Below, piece after piece: positions 17,978 to 25,292 of a stretch of 64,000 nt of DNA. A model generated the notes under the pieces. It searched no databases. It was not told where the DNA came from and worked only from the letters and a program-made list of their open reading frames with translations. The number at the start of each line of letters is the position of its first letter. The first letter of the stretch is position 1. The position numbers were made by a program, and so were the translations under genes. The stretch is from CALKJU01 sp035326425 (GTDB lineage Bacteria; Pseudomonadota; Alphaproteobacteria; Geminicoccales; Geminicoccaceae): the NCBI GenBank assembly GCA_035326425.1, contig DAOLFG010000011.1, positions 40,039 through 104,038 on the forward strand, given 5' to 3'.

Positions 17978-19206
17978 GCCGGCCCGCCTGCCGCTCCTGC
18001 GGCTCGAGCTCGCTGCGGACCTTCCTGTCGCTCGGCGACCTGCCGGCCTCGGACGGCCTGCTGGCGCCGGACCAGCTCGGCCGCACCGAGCCGCGCTGGC
18101 CGCTGGACGTGGCGTTCTGCGAATCCTGCGCGCTCGTACAGATCCTCGAGACCGTGCCGCCCGAGCAGCTGTTCGGCCAGGACTACCGCTATTTCTCGTC
18201 GTTCACCGACGAGATCGTCCGGCACGCCAAGGCCAATGTCGCGGCACGGCTGGCCGAGCGCGGCCTCGGTCCAGACAGCCTCGTGGTCGAGCTGGCGAGC
18301 AATGACGGCTATCTCCTGCGCCACTACATGGCGGCGGGCGTGCCGGTGCTGGGCATCGACCCGGCGCCGGGGCCGGTGGCCGAGGCCCGCAAGCAGGGCG
18401 TCGAGACGCTGCAGGCCTTCTTCGGCCAGGAGCTGGCGCGAAAGCTCGTGGCCGAGGGCCGACGCGCCGACGTGATCCACGGCAACAACGTGCTGGCTCA
18501 CGTCGCCGGCACCAACGACTTCGTCGCCGGGATCGCGACACTGCTGAAGCCGACCGGCGTGGCGGTGATCGAGGCGCCCTATGTGCGCGAGCTGATCGAC
18601 CACGGCGAGTTCGACACGATCTACCACGAGCACTTGTGCTATTTCTCGGTGTCGGCGCTGATGCCGCTGTTCCGCCGGCACGGGCTGCACCTCAACCGGG
18701 TCGAGCGGCTGAAGATTCACGGTGGCTCGCTGCGGCTGTTCGTCGAGCCGGTCGAGCGGCCGGAGCAGTCGGTGCTGGACATGCTCGCCGAGGAGCGGGC
18801 GGCGGGCGTCAACCGCTTCGACTACTACGCCGATTTCGGCAAGCGCGTCGGGCACATCAAGCAGACGCTGGGCACGATGCTGCGTGGCCTCAAGGCCGAC
18901 GGCAAGCGGCTCGTCGGCTACGGTGCCGCCGCCAAGGGCACCATCCTGCTCAACTATGTCGGCATCGGCCCGGACCTGCTCGACTACGTCGTCGACCGCA
19001 ACACCCACAAGCAGGGCTGCCGGATCCCCGGCGTGCGCCTGCCGATCGAGGCGCCGGCGCGGATCCTCGCCGACCAGCCGGACTACGTCCTGATCCTGCC
19101 CTGGAACTTCAAGGACGAGATCATGGGTCAGCAGGCCGAGTACGGCCGGCGCGGCGGCCGGTTCATCGTCCCGATCCCCGAGCCCGTCATCGTCCAGCCC
19201 AGGTAG
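17974..19206 (+). CDS. Zinc-binding class I SAM methyltransferase (sugar C-methyltransferase type) 1
   Basis: A 410-residue three-domain protein of the TylCIII/NovU group. The N-terminal zinc domain has CRSCG at residues 5-9 and CESCALVQ near 46. The central SAM domain has VVELASNDGYLL and HGNNVLAHV. The C-terminal domain has KIHGGSLR and GYGAAAKGTILLNY, seen in C-methyltransferases that act on keto-sugar nucleotides. Start overlaps the epimerase stop (ATGA). Probably adds a branch methyl to a CDP-linked sugar. Confidence 0.88.
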   Translation: MSRPACRSCGSSSLRTFLSLGDLPASDGLLAPDQLGRTEPRWPLDVAFCESCALVQILETVPPEQLFGQDYRYFSSFTDEIVRHAKANVAARLAERGLGPDSLVVELASNDGYLLRHYMAAGVPVLGIDPAPGPVAEARKQGVETLQAFFGQELARKLVAEGRRADVIHGNNVLAHVAGTNDFVAGIATLLKPTGVAVIEAPYVRELIDHGEFDTIYHEHLCYFSVSALMPLFRRHGLHLNRVERLKIHGGSLRLFVEPVERPEQSVLDMLAEERAAGVNRFDYYADFGKRVGHIKQTLGTMLRGLKADGKRLVGYGAAAKGTILLNYVGIGPDLLDYVVDRNTHKQGCRIPGVRLPIEAPARILADQPDYVLILPWNFKDEIMGQQAEYGRRGGRFIVPIPEPVIVQPR

Positions 19207-19211
19207 CGCCG

Positions 19212-20387
19212 ATGCCCCGACTCACCGCCTGCCAGGCCTGCGGCGGCACAGAGCTGCTGTCGTTCTACGAGGTCTCGGGCATTCCCGTGCACAGCTGCCT
19301 GATGGTCGCAACCCTTGAGGCGGCACGCGACTTTCCCAAGGGCGACCTCGAGCTGGGCTTCTGCGAGGGCTGCGGCTTCATCCAGAACCTGCGCTACGAC
19401 GCCGGCCTGCAGCACTACTCGCCCGACTACGAGGAGACGCAGATCTTCTCGCCGACCTTCCGCAGGTTCGTGGCCGAGATCTGCGACGACCAGGACAGGA
19501 AGTACGGGCTCGGGGGCAAGACGGCGCTGGAAATCGGCTGCGGCAAGGGCGAGTTCCTTGTCGCGTTGTGCGAACGCACCGGCTGCTCGGGCATCGGCAT
19601 CGACCCGGGCTACCGGCCCGAGCGCACCGAGACGGCGGCCAGCGTCGAGTTCATCCAGGACTTCTACGGACCCAAGTACAAGCACCTGCAGGCCGACTAT
19701 GTCTGCTGCCGGCACACGCTCGAGCATATCGGCCCGGTCGGCGACTTCATGCGGCTGGTGCGCGAGAGCATCGGCGACCGGCCCGGCGTCACGGTGTTCT
19801 TCGAGCTTCCCGACATGGAGCGGGTGCTGGTCGACCGGGCGTTCTGGGACATCTACTACGAGCACAGCAGCTATTTCACGCTGGGCTCGCTGGCCCGGCT
19901 GTTCCGCGCCACCGGCTTCGACGTCCACGACCTGTGGAAGGCCTATGCCGGCCAGTATCTGATGCTGGAGGCGACGCCGGCGGCAGGCCCCACCCTGCCC
20001 CGTCTGGCCGAGGAGGACGATCTCGCCAGGACCCGCGCGCAGGTGCTGCGGTTCCGGGATGAGATCCGCGAGGATCTGGCCAGGCTGCGCAGCGACGTCC
20101 GCGGCTGGAAGGCCGCCGGCAAGCGGGTGGCGGTCTGGGGCTCGGGCTCGAAGGCGGTATCGTACCTGACGACGCTGGGGCTCGCCCGCGATATCGACGC
20201 CGTCGTCGACATCAATCCGCACAAATGGGGCAAATTCCTGGCCGGCGCCGGCAACGAGATCGTCGGCCCCGACACGCTGAAGGCCGTCCGCCCCGATGTC
20301 GTGGTGGTGATGAACTCGATCTATGTCGACGACATCCGGCGCGATCTCGCCGACCGCGGCCTAGCGCCCGAGATCGTCGGGCTCTGA
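19212..20387 (+). CDS. Zinc-binding class I SAM methyltransferase 2
   Basis: A 391-residue protein with the same architecture as its upstream neighbour but divergent sequence: zinc motif CQACG and CEGCGF at the N-terminus, SAM motif ALEIGCGKGEFL near residue 104, CRHTLEHIGPV, and a C-terminal Rossmann-like domain with VWGSGSKAVSYLTTLG. It starts five bases after methyltransferase 1. Two such enzymes together suggest two methylations, or one methylation and a related transfer, on the sugar. Confidence 0.85.
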   Translation: MPRLTACQACGGTELLSFYEVSGIPVHSCLMVATLEAARDFPKGDLELGFCEGCGFIQNLRYDAGLQHYSPDYEETQIFSPTFRRFVAEICDDQDRKYGLGGKTALEIGCGKGEFLVALCERTGCSGIGIDPGYRPERTETAASVEFIQDFYGPKYKHLQADYVCCRHTLEHIGPVGDFMRLVRESIGDRPGVTVFFELPDMERVLVDRAFWDIYYEHSSYFTLGSLARLFRATGFDVHDLWKAYAGQYLMLEATPAAGPTLPRLAEEDDLARTRAQVLRFRDEIREDLARLRSDVRGWKAAGKRVAVWGSGSKAVSYLTTLGLARDIDAVVDINPHKWGKFLAGAGNEIVGPDTLKAVRPDVVVVMNSIYVDDIRRDLADRGLAPEIVGL

Positions 20388-20389
20388 TC

Positions 20390-20406
20390 ACCGCCCTACG
20401 GGCGGT
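20390..20406. terminator. Hairpin between convergent operons
   Basis: ACCGCCC (20390-20396) and GGGCGGT (20400-20406) form a perfect 7-bp stem with a 3-nt loop in the 20 bases between the methyltransferase 2 stop and the glycosyltransferase stop. There is no U-run, so it may be a weak bidirectional terminator. Confidence 0.5.
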
Positions 20407-20407
20407 C

Positions 20408-21394
20408 CTACATGCCGATGAAGTGACCGGGTGCGGCGCCGAACAGGCGGTTCTTCACCTGCTCCGCCATGCCGACCATACCGGGGGACGCCAATGCCAG
20501 CACGTCGACGCCGGCGCGCACGGCGTTCCAGTTGCCGAACCACCAGCGGCCCAGCACGGCGTAGCACTGCCGCCGCTCCGCGGGCGTGAGCTTGGCCGTC
20601 CGGACGATGCGCCAATACTGGCCGTACAGATGGAAGGTCGGCAGGTTGATGGCCTTGCGGCTGCCCGCATCGTGCCAGCGCAACCGCTCGCGCGAGGTCG
20701 AGGTGCGCCGGGTGTAGCGGTTGGGATGCTCGCGCATCCGCACCAGCGGCTCCCGGATCTGAACGAGGCGACCGCGCAGCGACATCTGCGCCAGGTAGGC
20801 CCGGTCGGCGCCGTGGAAGCGCGCATGCAGCAGCGAGCCCAGCATCGCCTCGCGGCGCTGCACGCCGAAGAAATCGACGCAGGAGTGCGAGCGCAGGACC
20901 ATCGCGGCCAGCCGCTCGGAAGGCTTCTCCCGGTCGGCCTGGTCGAGCCCGCTGTCGTAGTGGCCGAGCGTGCGCCCCGTCCCGTCGATGTACTCGACGA
21001 CGCTGTTGCACAGCACCGCCTCGGGCCGCGCCTCGAGCAGGTGGACGGCCCGCTCGAGATAGGTCGGCGTCAACTCGTCGTCATGCGCCAGCCACTTGAA
21101 GTAGCGCCCGCGCCCCATGGCGAACGCCAGATCGTAGTTGGGCGCCGCACCGAGGTTCTGCGCATTGCGTCGATAGACGACCCGGCGGTCGGAGCCGGCA
21201 TAGTCGCGACAAATAGCCGCCGTCCGGTCGGTCGACGCGTTGTCCGAGATGATCAGCTCGATCGGCTGCAGCGTCTGCGACAGCACCGAGCGGATGGCGG
21301 CCTCGACGAAGTTCTCACCGTTGTAGACCGGGATGCCGACGCTCACGAGGGGGCCGTCAGCGGCTACCGATCCGATCGCGAGGCCATCCGTCAT
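20408..21394 (-). CDS. Glycosyltransferase family 2
   Basis: A 328-residue GT-A enzyme. SVGIPVYNGENFVEAAIRS begins the nucleotide-sugar fold near residue 18, SDNASTDRT follows, and the metal-binding HDDE is near residue 104. No membrane segments are evident, so it acts in the cytoplasm or peripherally on the inner membrane. It is convergent with the CDP-sugar operon and may use its product in surface glycan assembly; donor and acceptor are unknown. Confidence 0.85.
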   Translation of the reverse strand: MTDGLAIGSVAADGPLVSVGIPVYNGENFVEAAIRSVLSQTLQPIELIISDNASTDRTAAICRDYAGSDRRVVYRRNAQNLGAAPNYDLAFAMGRGRYFKWLAHDDELTPTYLERAVHLLEARPEAVLCNSVVEYIDGTGRTLGHYDSGLDQADREKPSERLAAMVLRSHSCVDFFGVQRREAMLGSLLHARFHGADRAYLAQMSLRGRLVQIREPLVRMREHPNRYTRRTSTSRERLRWHDAGSRKAINLPTFHLYGQYWRIVRTAKLTPAERRQCYAVLGRWWFGNWNAVRAGVDVLALASPGMVGMAEQVKNRLFGAAPGHFIGM

Positions 21395-21537
21395 GCTCGA
21401 GCCCGGTCCCGGGGGAAGATCGATCCAACAGCGTTCCGTGCCCTCACGAGCCGAACCATTCTAGCCAGATCGGGGAACATTGTCCAAGCGGGCGACCTGC
21501 GCGATCGCCTCATCCCAGGGCGTTCTCACAACGCTCG

Positions 21538-21562
21538 GGAACAAATCGCCTCGCACCGCGTT
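21538..21562 (+). promoter_or_regulatory. EcfG-type promoter for a small RNA
   Basis: GGAAC (21538-21542), 16 bases, then CGTT (21559-21562): the exact consensus of alphaproteobacterial general stress sigma factors. It has the same spacing as the three other promoters of this locus and is the only one on the plus strand. Transcription would start near 21569. No plausible gene follows before the intrinsic terminator at 21602-21631. Confidence 0.75.
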
Positions 21563-21568
21563 CATCGA

Positions 21569-21631
21569 GTACGGACCTGCGTCCGTTCTTTCCGCGCGAC
21601 TGACCCCCGCTTCGGCGGGGGTCTGTTTTTT
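21569..21631 (+). ncRNA. Predicted EcfG-dependent small RNA
   Basis: The transcript expected between the EcfG promoter and the intrinsic terminator is about 63 nt. It holds a hairpin ACGGAC-CTGC-GTCCGT (21571-21586), a pyrimidine-rich single-stranded stretch TTCTTTCC (21586-21593), then the terminator hairpin. The pyrimidine stretch could pair with purine-rich ribosome sites. Known context: Caulobacter uses a GSR sigma-dependent sRNA, GsrN; this may be a functional counterpart, but I see no basis for claiming homology. The start is inferred from promoter spacing. The 309-base region 21395-21703 holds no other convincing gene. Confidence 0.6.
21602..21631 (+). terminator. Strong intrinsic terminator, plus strand
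   Basis: GACCCCCGC (21602-21610), loop TTCG, GCGGGGGTC (21615-21623), then TGTTTTTT. A perfect 9-bp stem with a UUCG tetraloop and a U-run on the plus strand only. Both flanking protein genes are on the minus strand, so it must end another transcript. Confidence 0.9.
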
Positions 21632-21644
21632 CGTGCCACGCATA

Positions 21645-21674
21645 CGAAAAGCGGCCCGGCGCTGGGCCGGGCCG
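21645..21674 (-). terminator. Intrinsic terminator of the DUF1328 gene
   Basis: CGGCCCGGC (21652-21660) and GCCGGGCCG (21666-21674) form a 9-bp stem with a 5-nt loop. Read on the minus strand the hairpin is followed by CTTTTCG. It lies 30 bases after the DUF1328 stop and about 15 bases from the end of the opposing sRNA. Confidence 0.75.
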
Positions 21675-21703
21675 TCGTGAAAAGGCAGGGTTGGTCGCAA
21701 GTC

Positions 21704-21874
21704 TCAGGAAGTACCGCGTCGCATCATCCCGCCGACCAGGCTGACGATGAACAATACCAGAAACACGAGGAACAGGATCTTGGCGATACCGGCCGAGGTC
21801 GCAGCAATGCCGCCGAACCCCAACACGCCCGCCAAGAGCGCCACGACCAGGAATACCAGGGCCCAATACAGCAT
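21704..21874 (-). CDS. DUF1328 small membrane protein
   Basis: A 56-residue protein with two hydrophobic helices (residues about 3-22 and 28-48) starting MLYWALVFLVVALLAG, the DUF1328/YtjA family. It probably sits in the inner membrane; family function is unknown. ATG 21874 has GGAGAA upstream. An exact EcfG promoter at 21926-21950 and an intrinsic terminator make it a single-gene stress-induced transcription unit. Confidence 0.9.
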   Translation of the reverse strand: MLYWALVFLVVALLAGVLGFGGIAATSAGIAKILFLVFLVLFIVSLVGGMMRRGTS

Positions 21875-21925
21875 CTCGGTTCTCCGCACTCGGCGCCCAC
21901 GGGCGCATTCTCTCGTGCGGATTGC

Positions 21926-21950
21926 AACGTCCACAGAACCGTGATGTTCC
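21926..21950 (-). promoter_or_regulatory. EcfG-type promoter of the DUF1328 gene
   Basis: On the minus strand GGAAC (21950-21946), 16 bases, CGTT (21929-21926). Start of transcription would be near 21919, giving a leader of about 45 nt before ATG 21874. It sits just beyond the stop of the upstream holin-like gene. Confidence 0.78.
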
Positions 21951-21954
21951 CGAT

Positions 21955-22401
21955 CTAGAGCCGCCGGTCGAGCCACCCCGCCAATATCCCGGCGACGGCA
22001 GCGACGAGCAGGCTCTTCGCCGGGCTCGCCGACACCACCCCCGCCAGCTGGTTCAGGGGGGCCATCGCAGCCTCGCGGGCCGCGAGCCGGGCTTGTGCCG
22101 CACGTCGCGCGCGCCTGGCCGAGAGCGTGGCGATGACGCCCGCCAGCACGGCAGCCAGGATCAGCAGGCCCAGCGCCACCCAACCCGCCGCCGCCGCCCG
22201 CCCCACGCGCTCCGACAACGCCAAATAGCCGGCGGCGACGCCGAAGCCGAAGGCCGTGACAGCGAACAGAGCTGCGACCACGGCCAGCACGAGCTCGACC
22301 AACAGGCCACGAATGGTCTGTCCCGCGGGCACGCCGGTAGCCGGGACAACAGCCGAGGCGAGAGTCGGAAGGAGCTGGACGGCCAGCCGCCCCAGACTCA
22401 C
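21955..22401 (-). CDS. Phage-holin-like / YqjE-type membrane protein
   Basis: A 148-residue protein with two adjacent strongly hydrophobic helices (residues about 32-60 and 72-94), an Arg/Ala-rich cytoplasmic stretch and a third hydrophobic segment near the C-terminus. This fits the actinobacterial-holin-X/YqjE-like family that often follows DUF883 proteins. GTG 22401 overlaps the DUF883 stop (GTGA), so the pair is coupled. Presumably inner membrane; biochemical role unknown. Confidence 0.72.
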   Translation of the reverse strand: MSLGRLAVQLLPTLASAVVPATGVPAGQTIRGLLVELVLAVVAALFAVTAFGFGVAAGYLALSERVGRAAAAGWVALGLLILAAVLAGVIATLSARRARRAAQARLAAREAAMAPLNQLAGVVSASPAKSLLVAAVAGILAGWLDRRL

Positions 22402-22760
22402 CGCCCGCTCAGCTTGGCGAAGATCAGCCCGGCGCCGAAGGCGAGCCCGATCGCCATCAGCGGCTGCTCGCGCACCCGCTGCTCCAGGATGGCGACCTGG
22501 CTGCGGCCCTGGGCGACGACACTGTCGGCGAGGGCCTCGGCCTCCGCCCGCACCCGGTCGATCGCCGCCGCACCCTGGTCCTTGGCGGCACCGATGGCGG
22601 TGGTGCCGACATCCTTCGCAACCTGGCCGACCTTCTGCAATTCGGCTCGCAAGGCCGCGATCTCGGCCTTCAGCGTCTCGAGGTCGCGGGTCACTTCCGC
22701 CTCGGTCTCCGGCGCGGCCGCCGCACGCGAGGCACGCGGATGCTGTACGGTCTCAGCCAT
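22398..22760 (-). CDS. DUF883 (YqjD/ElaB-like) protein
   Basis: A 120-residue protein with a long amphipathic helical body (about residues 20-95) and a C-terminal membrane anchor ending MAIGLAFGAGLIFAKLSGR, the DUF883 layout. Enteric relatives YqjD/ElaB are stationary-phase, stress-sigma-dependent inner-membrane proteins that bind ribosomes; the role here is inferred from that family. ATG 22760 follows GGAGAG. No exact EcfG promoter is visible in the short region after the sigma-factor terminator, so its promoter is unclear. Confidence 0.82.
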   Translation of the reverse strand: MAETVQHPRASRAAAAPETEAEVTRDLETLKAEIAALRAELQKVGQVAKDVGTTAIGAAKDQGAAAIDRVRAEAEALADSVVAQGRSQVAILEQRVREQPLMAIGLAFGAGLIFAKLSGR

Positions 22761-22800
22761 GCTGCTCTCCTATCGGGCCGTTTCGATTCCCGGTTGCTCG

Positions 22801-22833
22801 ACAACAAAAGAGCGGCGCACGCGGGCGCCGCTC
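22801..22833 (-). terminator. Intrinsic terminator after the sigma-factor gene
   Basis: GAGCGGCGC (22810-22818) pairs with GCGCCGCTC (22825-22833) around a 6-nt loop; on the minus strand the stem is followed by TTTTGTTGT. It should end the nepR-phyR-kinase-sigma transcript. Confidence 0.8.
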
Positions 22834-22855
22834 CGCTTCCATCCTCTCGACACCG

Positions 22856-23482
22856 CTACTGGCGCAACACCGGCCTCGCGACCGCCGGCGCGGACGGAAG
22901 CCCGCTGGCCTCGGAAGCGCTCGGCGCCGGCCGGCCGACGGCTCGGCCGGCCCGCTCACGCAGCCGGGCCGCTTCGCTGCGGGTCGGCTTCACGGGCAGT
23001 GTGTCCCCCAGGAGCATCCGCTTCAGGGCCGAACGGGCGCGATTGACCCGGCTCTTCACCGTGCCGACCTCGCAATTCATGATCTGGGCCACCTCGTCGT
23101 AAGGTAGCCCATGAATGCAGACCAGAACCAGCACCGTGCGGTGATCCGGACCCAGCTCGGCGAAGGCGCGACGGAAGGCGGCGACCTCCAGCCGGCTCTC
23201 CTGGAATGCCGGCACGGAGCCCAATAGCTCGATATCGTCGTCCGGCACCTCGTTGCGCGTACGCTTGCGGCGCATCAGCGAGAGGTGCTGGTTGCGCAGA
23301 ATGGTGAACATCCAGGCCTTGAGGTTGGTGCCGGGCTGGAACTGGCGCTGCGCCTCCAGCGCCTTCAGCAACGTGTCCTGGACCAGATCGTCCGCCAGAG
23401 CCGCATTGCCGGCCGTGAGGCTGCGCGCGAACGCCCGCAGATGCGGCATCAGCGCAGCGACATCCTCTCGGAACAGTGTCAT
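22856..23482 (-). CDS. ecfG: EcfG-type general stress sigma factor
   Basis: A 208-residue ECF sigma factor. Region 2 spans about residues 10-80, with DDLVQDTLLKALEAQRQF and LKAWMFTILRNQHLSLMRR. Region 4 spans about 100-155, with GLPYDEVAQIMNCEVGTVKSRVNRAR as the recognition helix-turn-helix. The closeness to PhyR, NepR and GGAAC-N16-CGTT promoters identifies EcfG. A 50-residue Ala/Arg-rich tail follows region 4. ATG 23482 has AGGGA before it; the open frame reaches further up inside the kinase gene. NepR should sequester it until phosphorylated PhyR competes. Confidence 0.93.
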   Translation of the reverse strand: MTLFREDVAALMPHLRAFARSLTAGNAALADDLVQDTLLKALEAQRQFQPGTNLKAWMFTILRNQHLSLMRRKRTRNEVPDDDIELLGSVPAFQESRLEVAAFRRAFAELGPDHRTVLVLVCIHGLPYDEVAQIMNCEVGTVKSRVNRARSALKRMLLGDTLPVKPTRSEAARLRERAGRAVGRPAPSASEASGLPSAPAVARPVLRQ

Positions 23483-23495
23483 GGGTCCCTGCTCG

Positions 23496-25280
23496 TTATG
23501 TGCCTTCCGCCACACCAATGTCGGAGGTAGGTCCGGGGTTCCCCTTTGGCAATCCGGTATTTGCCGTCCGGACCGTCCGCTGCTCGGCGAAAGTGACCGT
23601 GACGGTCGTGCCGGGCGGGCCGCCGAGCCGGAGCTCGCCGCCGATCTGCTTGGCGAGCATGCGGCACAAGGTGATTCCCACGCCATCGGCGCTGGCCGGG
23701 CCCCGCCCTACACCGTCGTCGGAGATGCTCAGGCGCGCCATGCCATCGGCCCGCTCGAGCCGGACGAGGATGGTACCCTGCCGGCCATCGGGGAAACCGT
23801 ACCGCAGCGCGTTGTTGACGCTCTCGGCGATCAGCAGGGCGATCGGCGTCGCCCGGTCGGCGCTGGCACGCCCCGGCTCCACATCCGCCAGGATTTCGAC
23901 CTTGTCATTGTCGCCCACCGCCTCGCCGAACAGCTGGCACAGCTCGATCAGAAATGGCTCCAGGTCGATGGAGGTCGGCTCCTCCCGTTCGTAGAGGTTG
24001 CGATGCACCAGTGCCAGTGCCTTGATCCGCATCTGCACCGCTTCCAGCGCGATCTTGACTTCGGGATTGCGGCTCGCCCGGGCACGGAGATTGATGAGGC
24101 TGCTGACAATCTGCAGATTGTTCTTGACTCGGTGGTGGATCTCCTTGAGCAACACTTCCTTTTGCGCCAGCGAGGCTTGCAGCTCGTCCTCGCGCCTGGC
24201 GATACGCTCGGCCATCTCGCTGAAGGTCGAGCCCAGCTCGTCGAGCTCGGCCGGCGCGCCGCGCAGGTCGGGCCAGTCGTGACCGTGGCCATGGCTCCAT
24301 CGGCGCGCGGCGAGGCTCAGCGCCTGGACGTGGCGGCTGACCAGGTAATTGGTGGCCACCCAGATGGCGGAGAGCGCTAGCAGTAGGAGTAGGATCGGCG
24401 CCAGGATCATCGGGGCTCGGCTCTCAAGCCAATCCCACGTCCCCCCCACCGGCGTGCCCAGAACGACGTTGAGGCTGCCCGCGCCGACCGGTGCTATCGC
24501 ATAGAGGCGCCGCACGCCGTCGAGACCCACGGCCTCGAAGGTGGCCTTCGGACCGACCAGGGCCGCCAGCAGCGCTCCGCGTGGCGGGATCGTGAGGCTC
24601 TGGTCGACCTCACCGTCTCGCGGATCGATCAGTGGCATTGCCTCGTTGTCGACGAGCACCAGGCTGCTGTTCAGCTCGAGGACCGTGGTCAGCGCGCCCG
24701 ACGGGGTGAAGCTGCGGACATCCATCGTGGCCGTGATGGCACCGGCCACCCCGGGCGAGCGCAATGCCAGCACCACGGTCGGCCGCCTCAGCACCCGGCT
24801 GGTCACGACCTCGCTGATCACGAACGGCCGGTCGCCGCGCCGTATGGCGCCGAACCAGAGGCGATCGGCGTAGCCGACGCCGACCACATCCGGAATGCTG
24901 GCACAGCGTGCCACGCCATCGTCGTCGATCCGCGCCAGCGTGATGAAGCCTCCGAAACGCCGCAGCTCGTTGGCGAGGTACTCGCTGCAGGCAGGCTCGC
25001 GCATCGAGGCCACGGCAGGCTCCGCCAACAGGCGGCCGAGCGTCGATTCGGCACCGGCGAGAAGCTGTTCCTCGTAGGTCGAGATGACGGCGGCGCTGGA
25101 CTGGAGGGTGGCACTCAGCCGCGAGGAATGCTCGCGATAGGCGAGATAGCCCAGCCAGATGGAGCAGGCGACGGCAGGCAGCAGGACGATGCCGAGCACC
25201 ATGGCGAACTGCGCCCGCAACCCTGCGCGCCAAGCCCGCGGCAACTGGGGGATGACGGATGTGGCCGCTGTCCGCACCAC
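23496..25280 (-). CDS. Membrane sensor histidine kinase, HisKA_2 type (PhyR kinase candidate)
   Basis: A 594-residue sensor. Helix 1 at about residues 24-46 and helix 2 at about 291-313 flank a 240-residue periplasmic sensing domain. A short linker leads to the HisKA_2 domain with IHHRVKNNLQIVSSL (phosphoacceptor His near 382). The ATPase domain has LIAESVNNALRYGF, ISDDGVGRG and DGVGITLCRMLAKQ. The H-box and its position between phyR and ecfG match PhyK-like kinases. GTG 25280 starts 12 bases after the phyR stop. Confidence 0.88.
   Translation of the reverse strand: MVRTAATSVIPQLPRAWRAGLRAQFAMVLGIVLLPAVACSIWLGYLAYREHSSRLSATLQSSAAVISTYEEQLLAGAESTLGRLLAEPAVASMREPACSEYLANELRRFGGFITLARIDDDGVARCASIPDVVGVGYADRLWFGAIRRGDRPFVISEVVTSRVLRRPTVVLALRSPGVAGAITATMDVRSFTPSGALTTVLELNSSLVLVDNEAMPLIDPRDGEVDQSLTIPPRGALLAALVGPKATFEAVGLDGVRRLYAIAPVGAGSLNVVLGTPVGGTWDWLESRAPMILAPILLLLLALSAIWVATNYLVSRHVQALSLAARRWSHGHGHDWPDLRGAPAELDELGSTFSEMAERIARREDELQASLAQKEVLLKEIHHRVKNNLQIVSSLINLRARASRNPEVKIALEAVQMRIKALALVHRNLYEREEPTSIDLEPFLIELCQLFGEAVGDNDKVEILADVEPGRASADRATPIALLIAESVNNALRYGFPDGRQGTILVRLERADGMARLSISDDGVGRGPASADGVGITLCRMLAKQIGGELRLGGPPGTTVTVTFAEQRTVRTANTGLPKGNPGPTSDIGVAEGT
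23517..23542 (-). promoter_or_regulatory. Weak EcfG-like promoter before ecfG
   Basis: On the minus strand GGAAC (23542-23538), 17 bases, CATT (23520-23517), one mismatch in the -10 element. It lies at the 3' end of the kinase gene, about 35 bases before the ecfG start, where autoregulation would be expected. Supported only by position and partial match. Confidence 0.3.
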
Positions 25281-25292
25281 CGGCGGCGCTGC

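Noticed and set aside
21480..21680. 66-codon plus-strand frame spanning the predicted sRNA and its terminator
   Set aside because: It runs through the intrinsic terminator hairpin and has no ribosome site or recognisable sequence; the promoter lies inside it.
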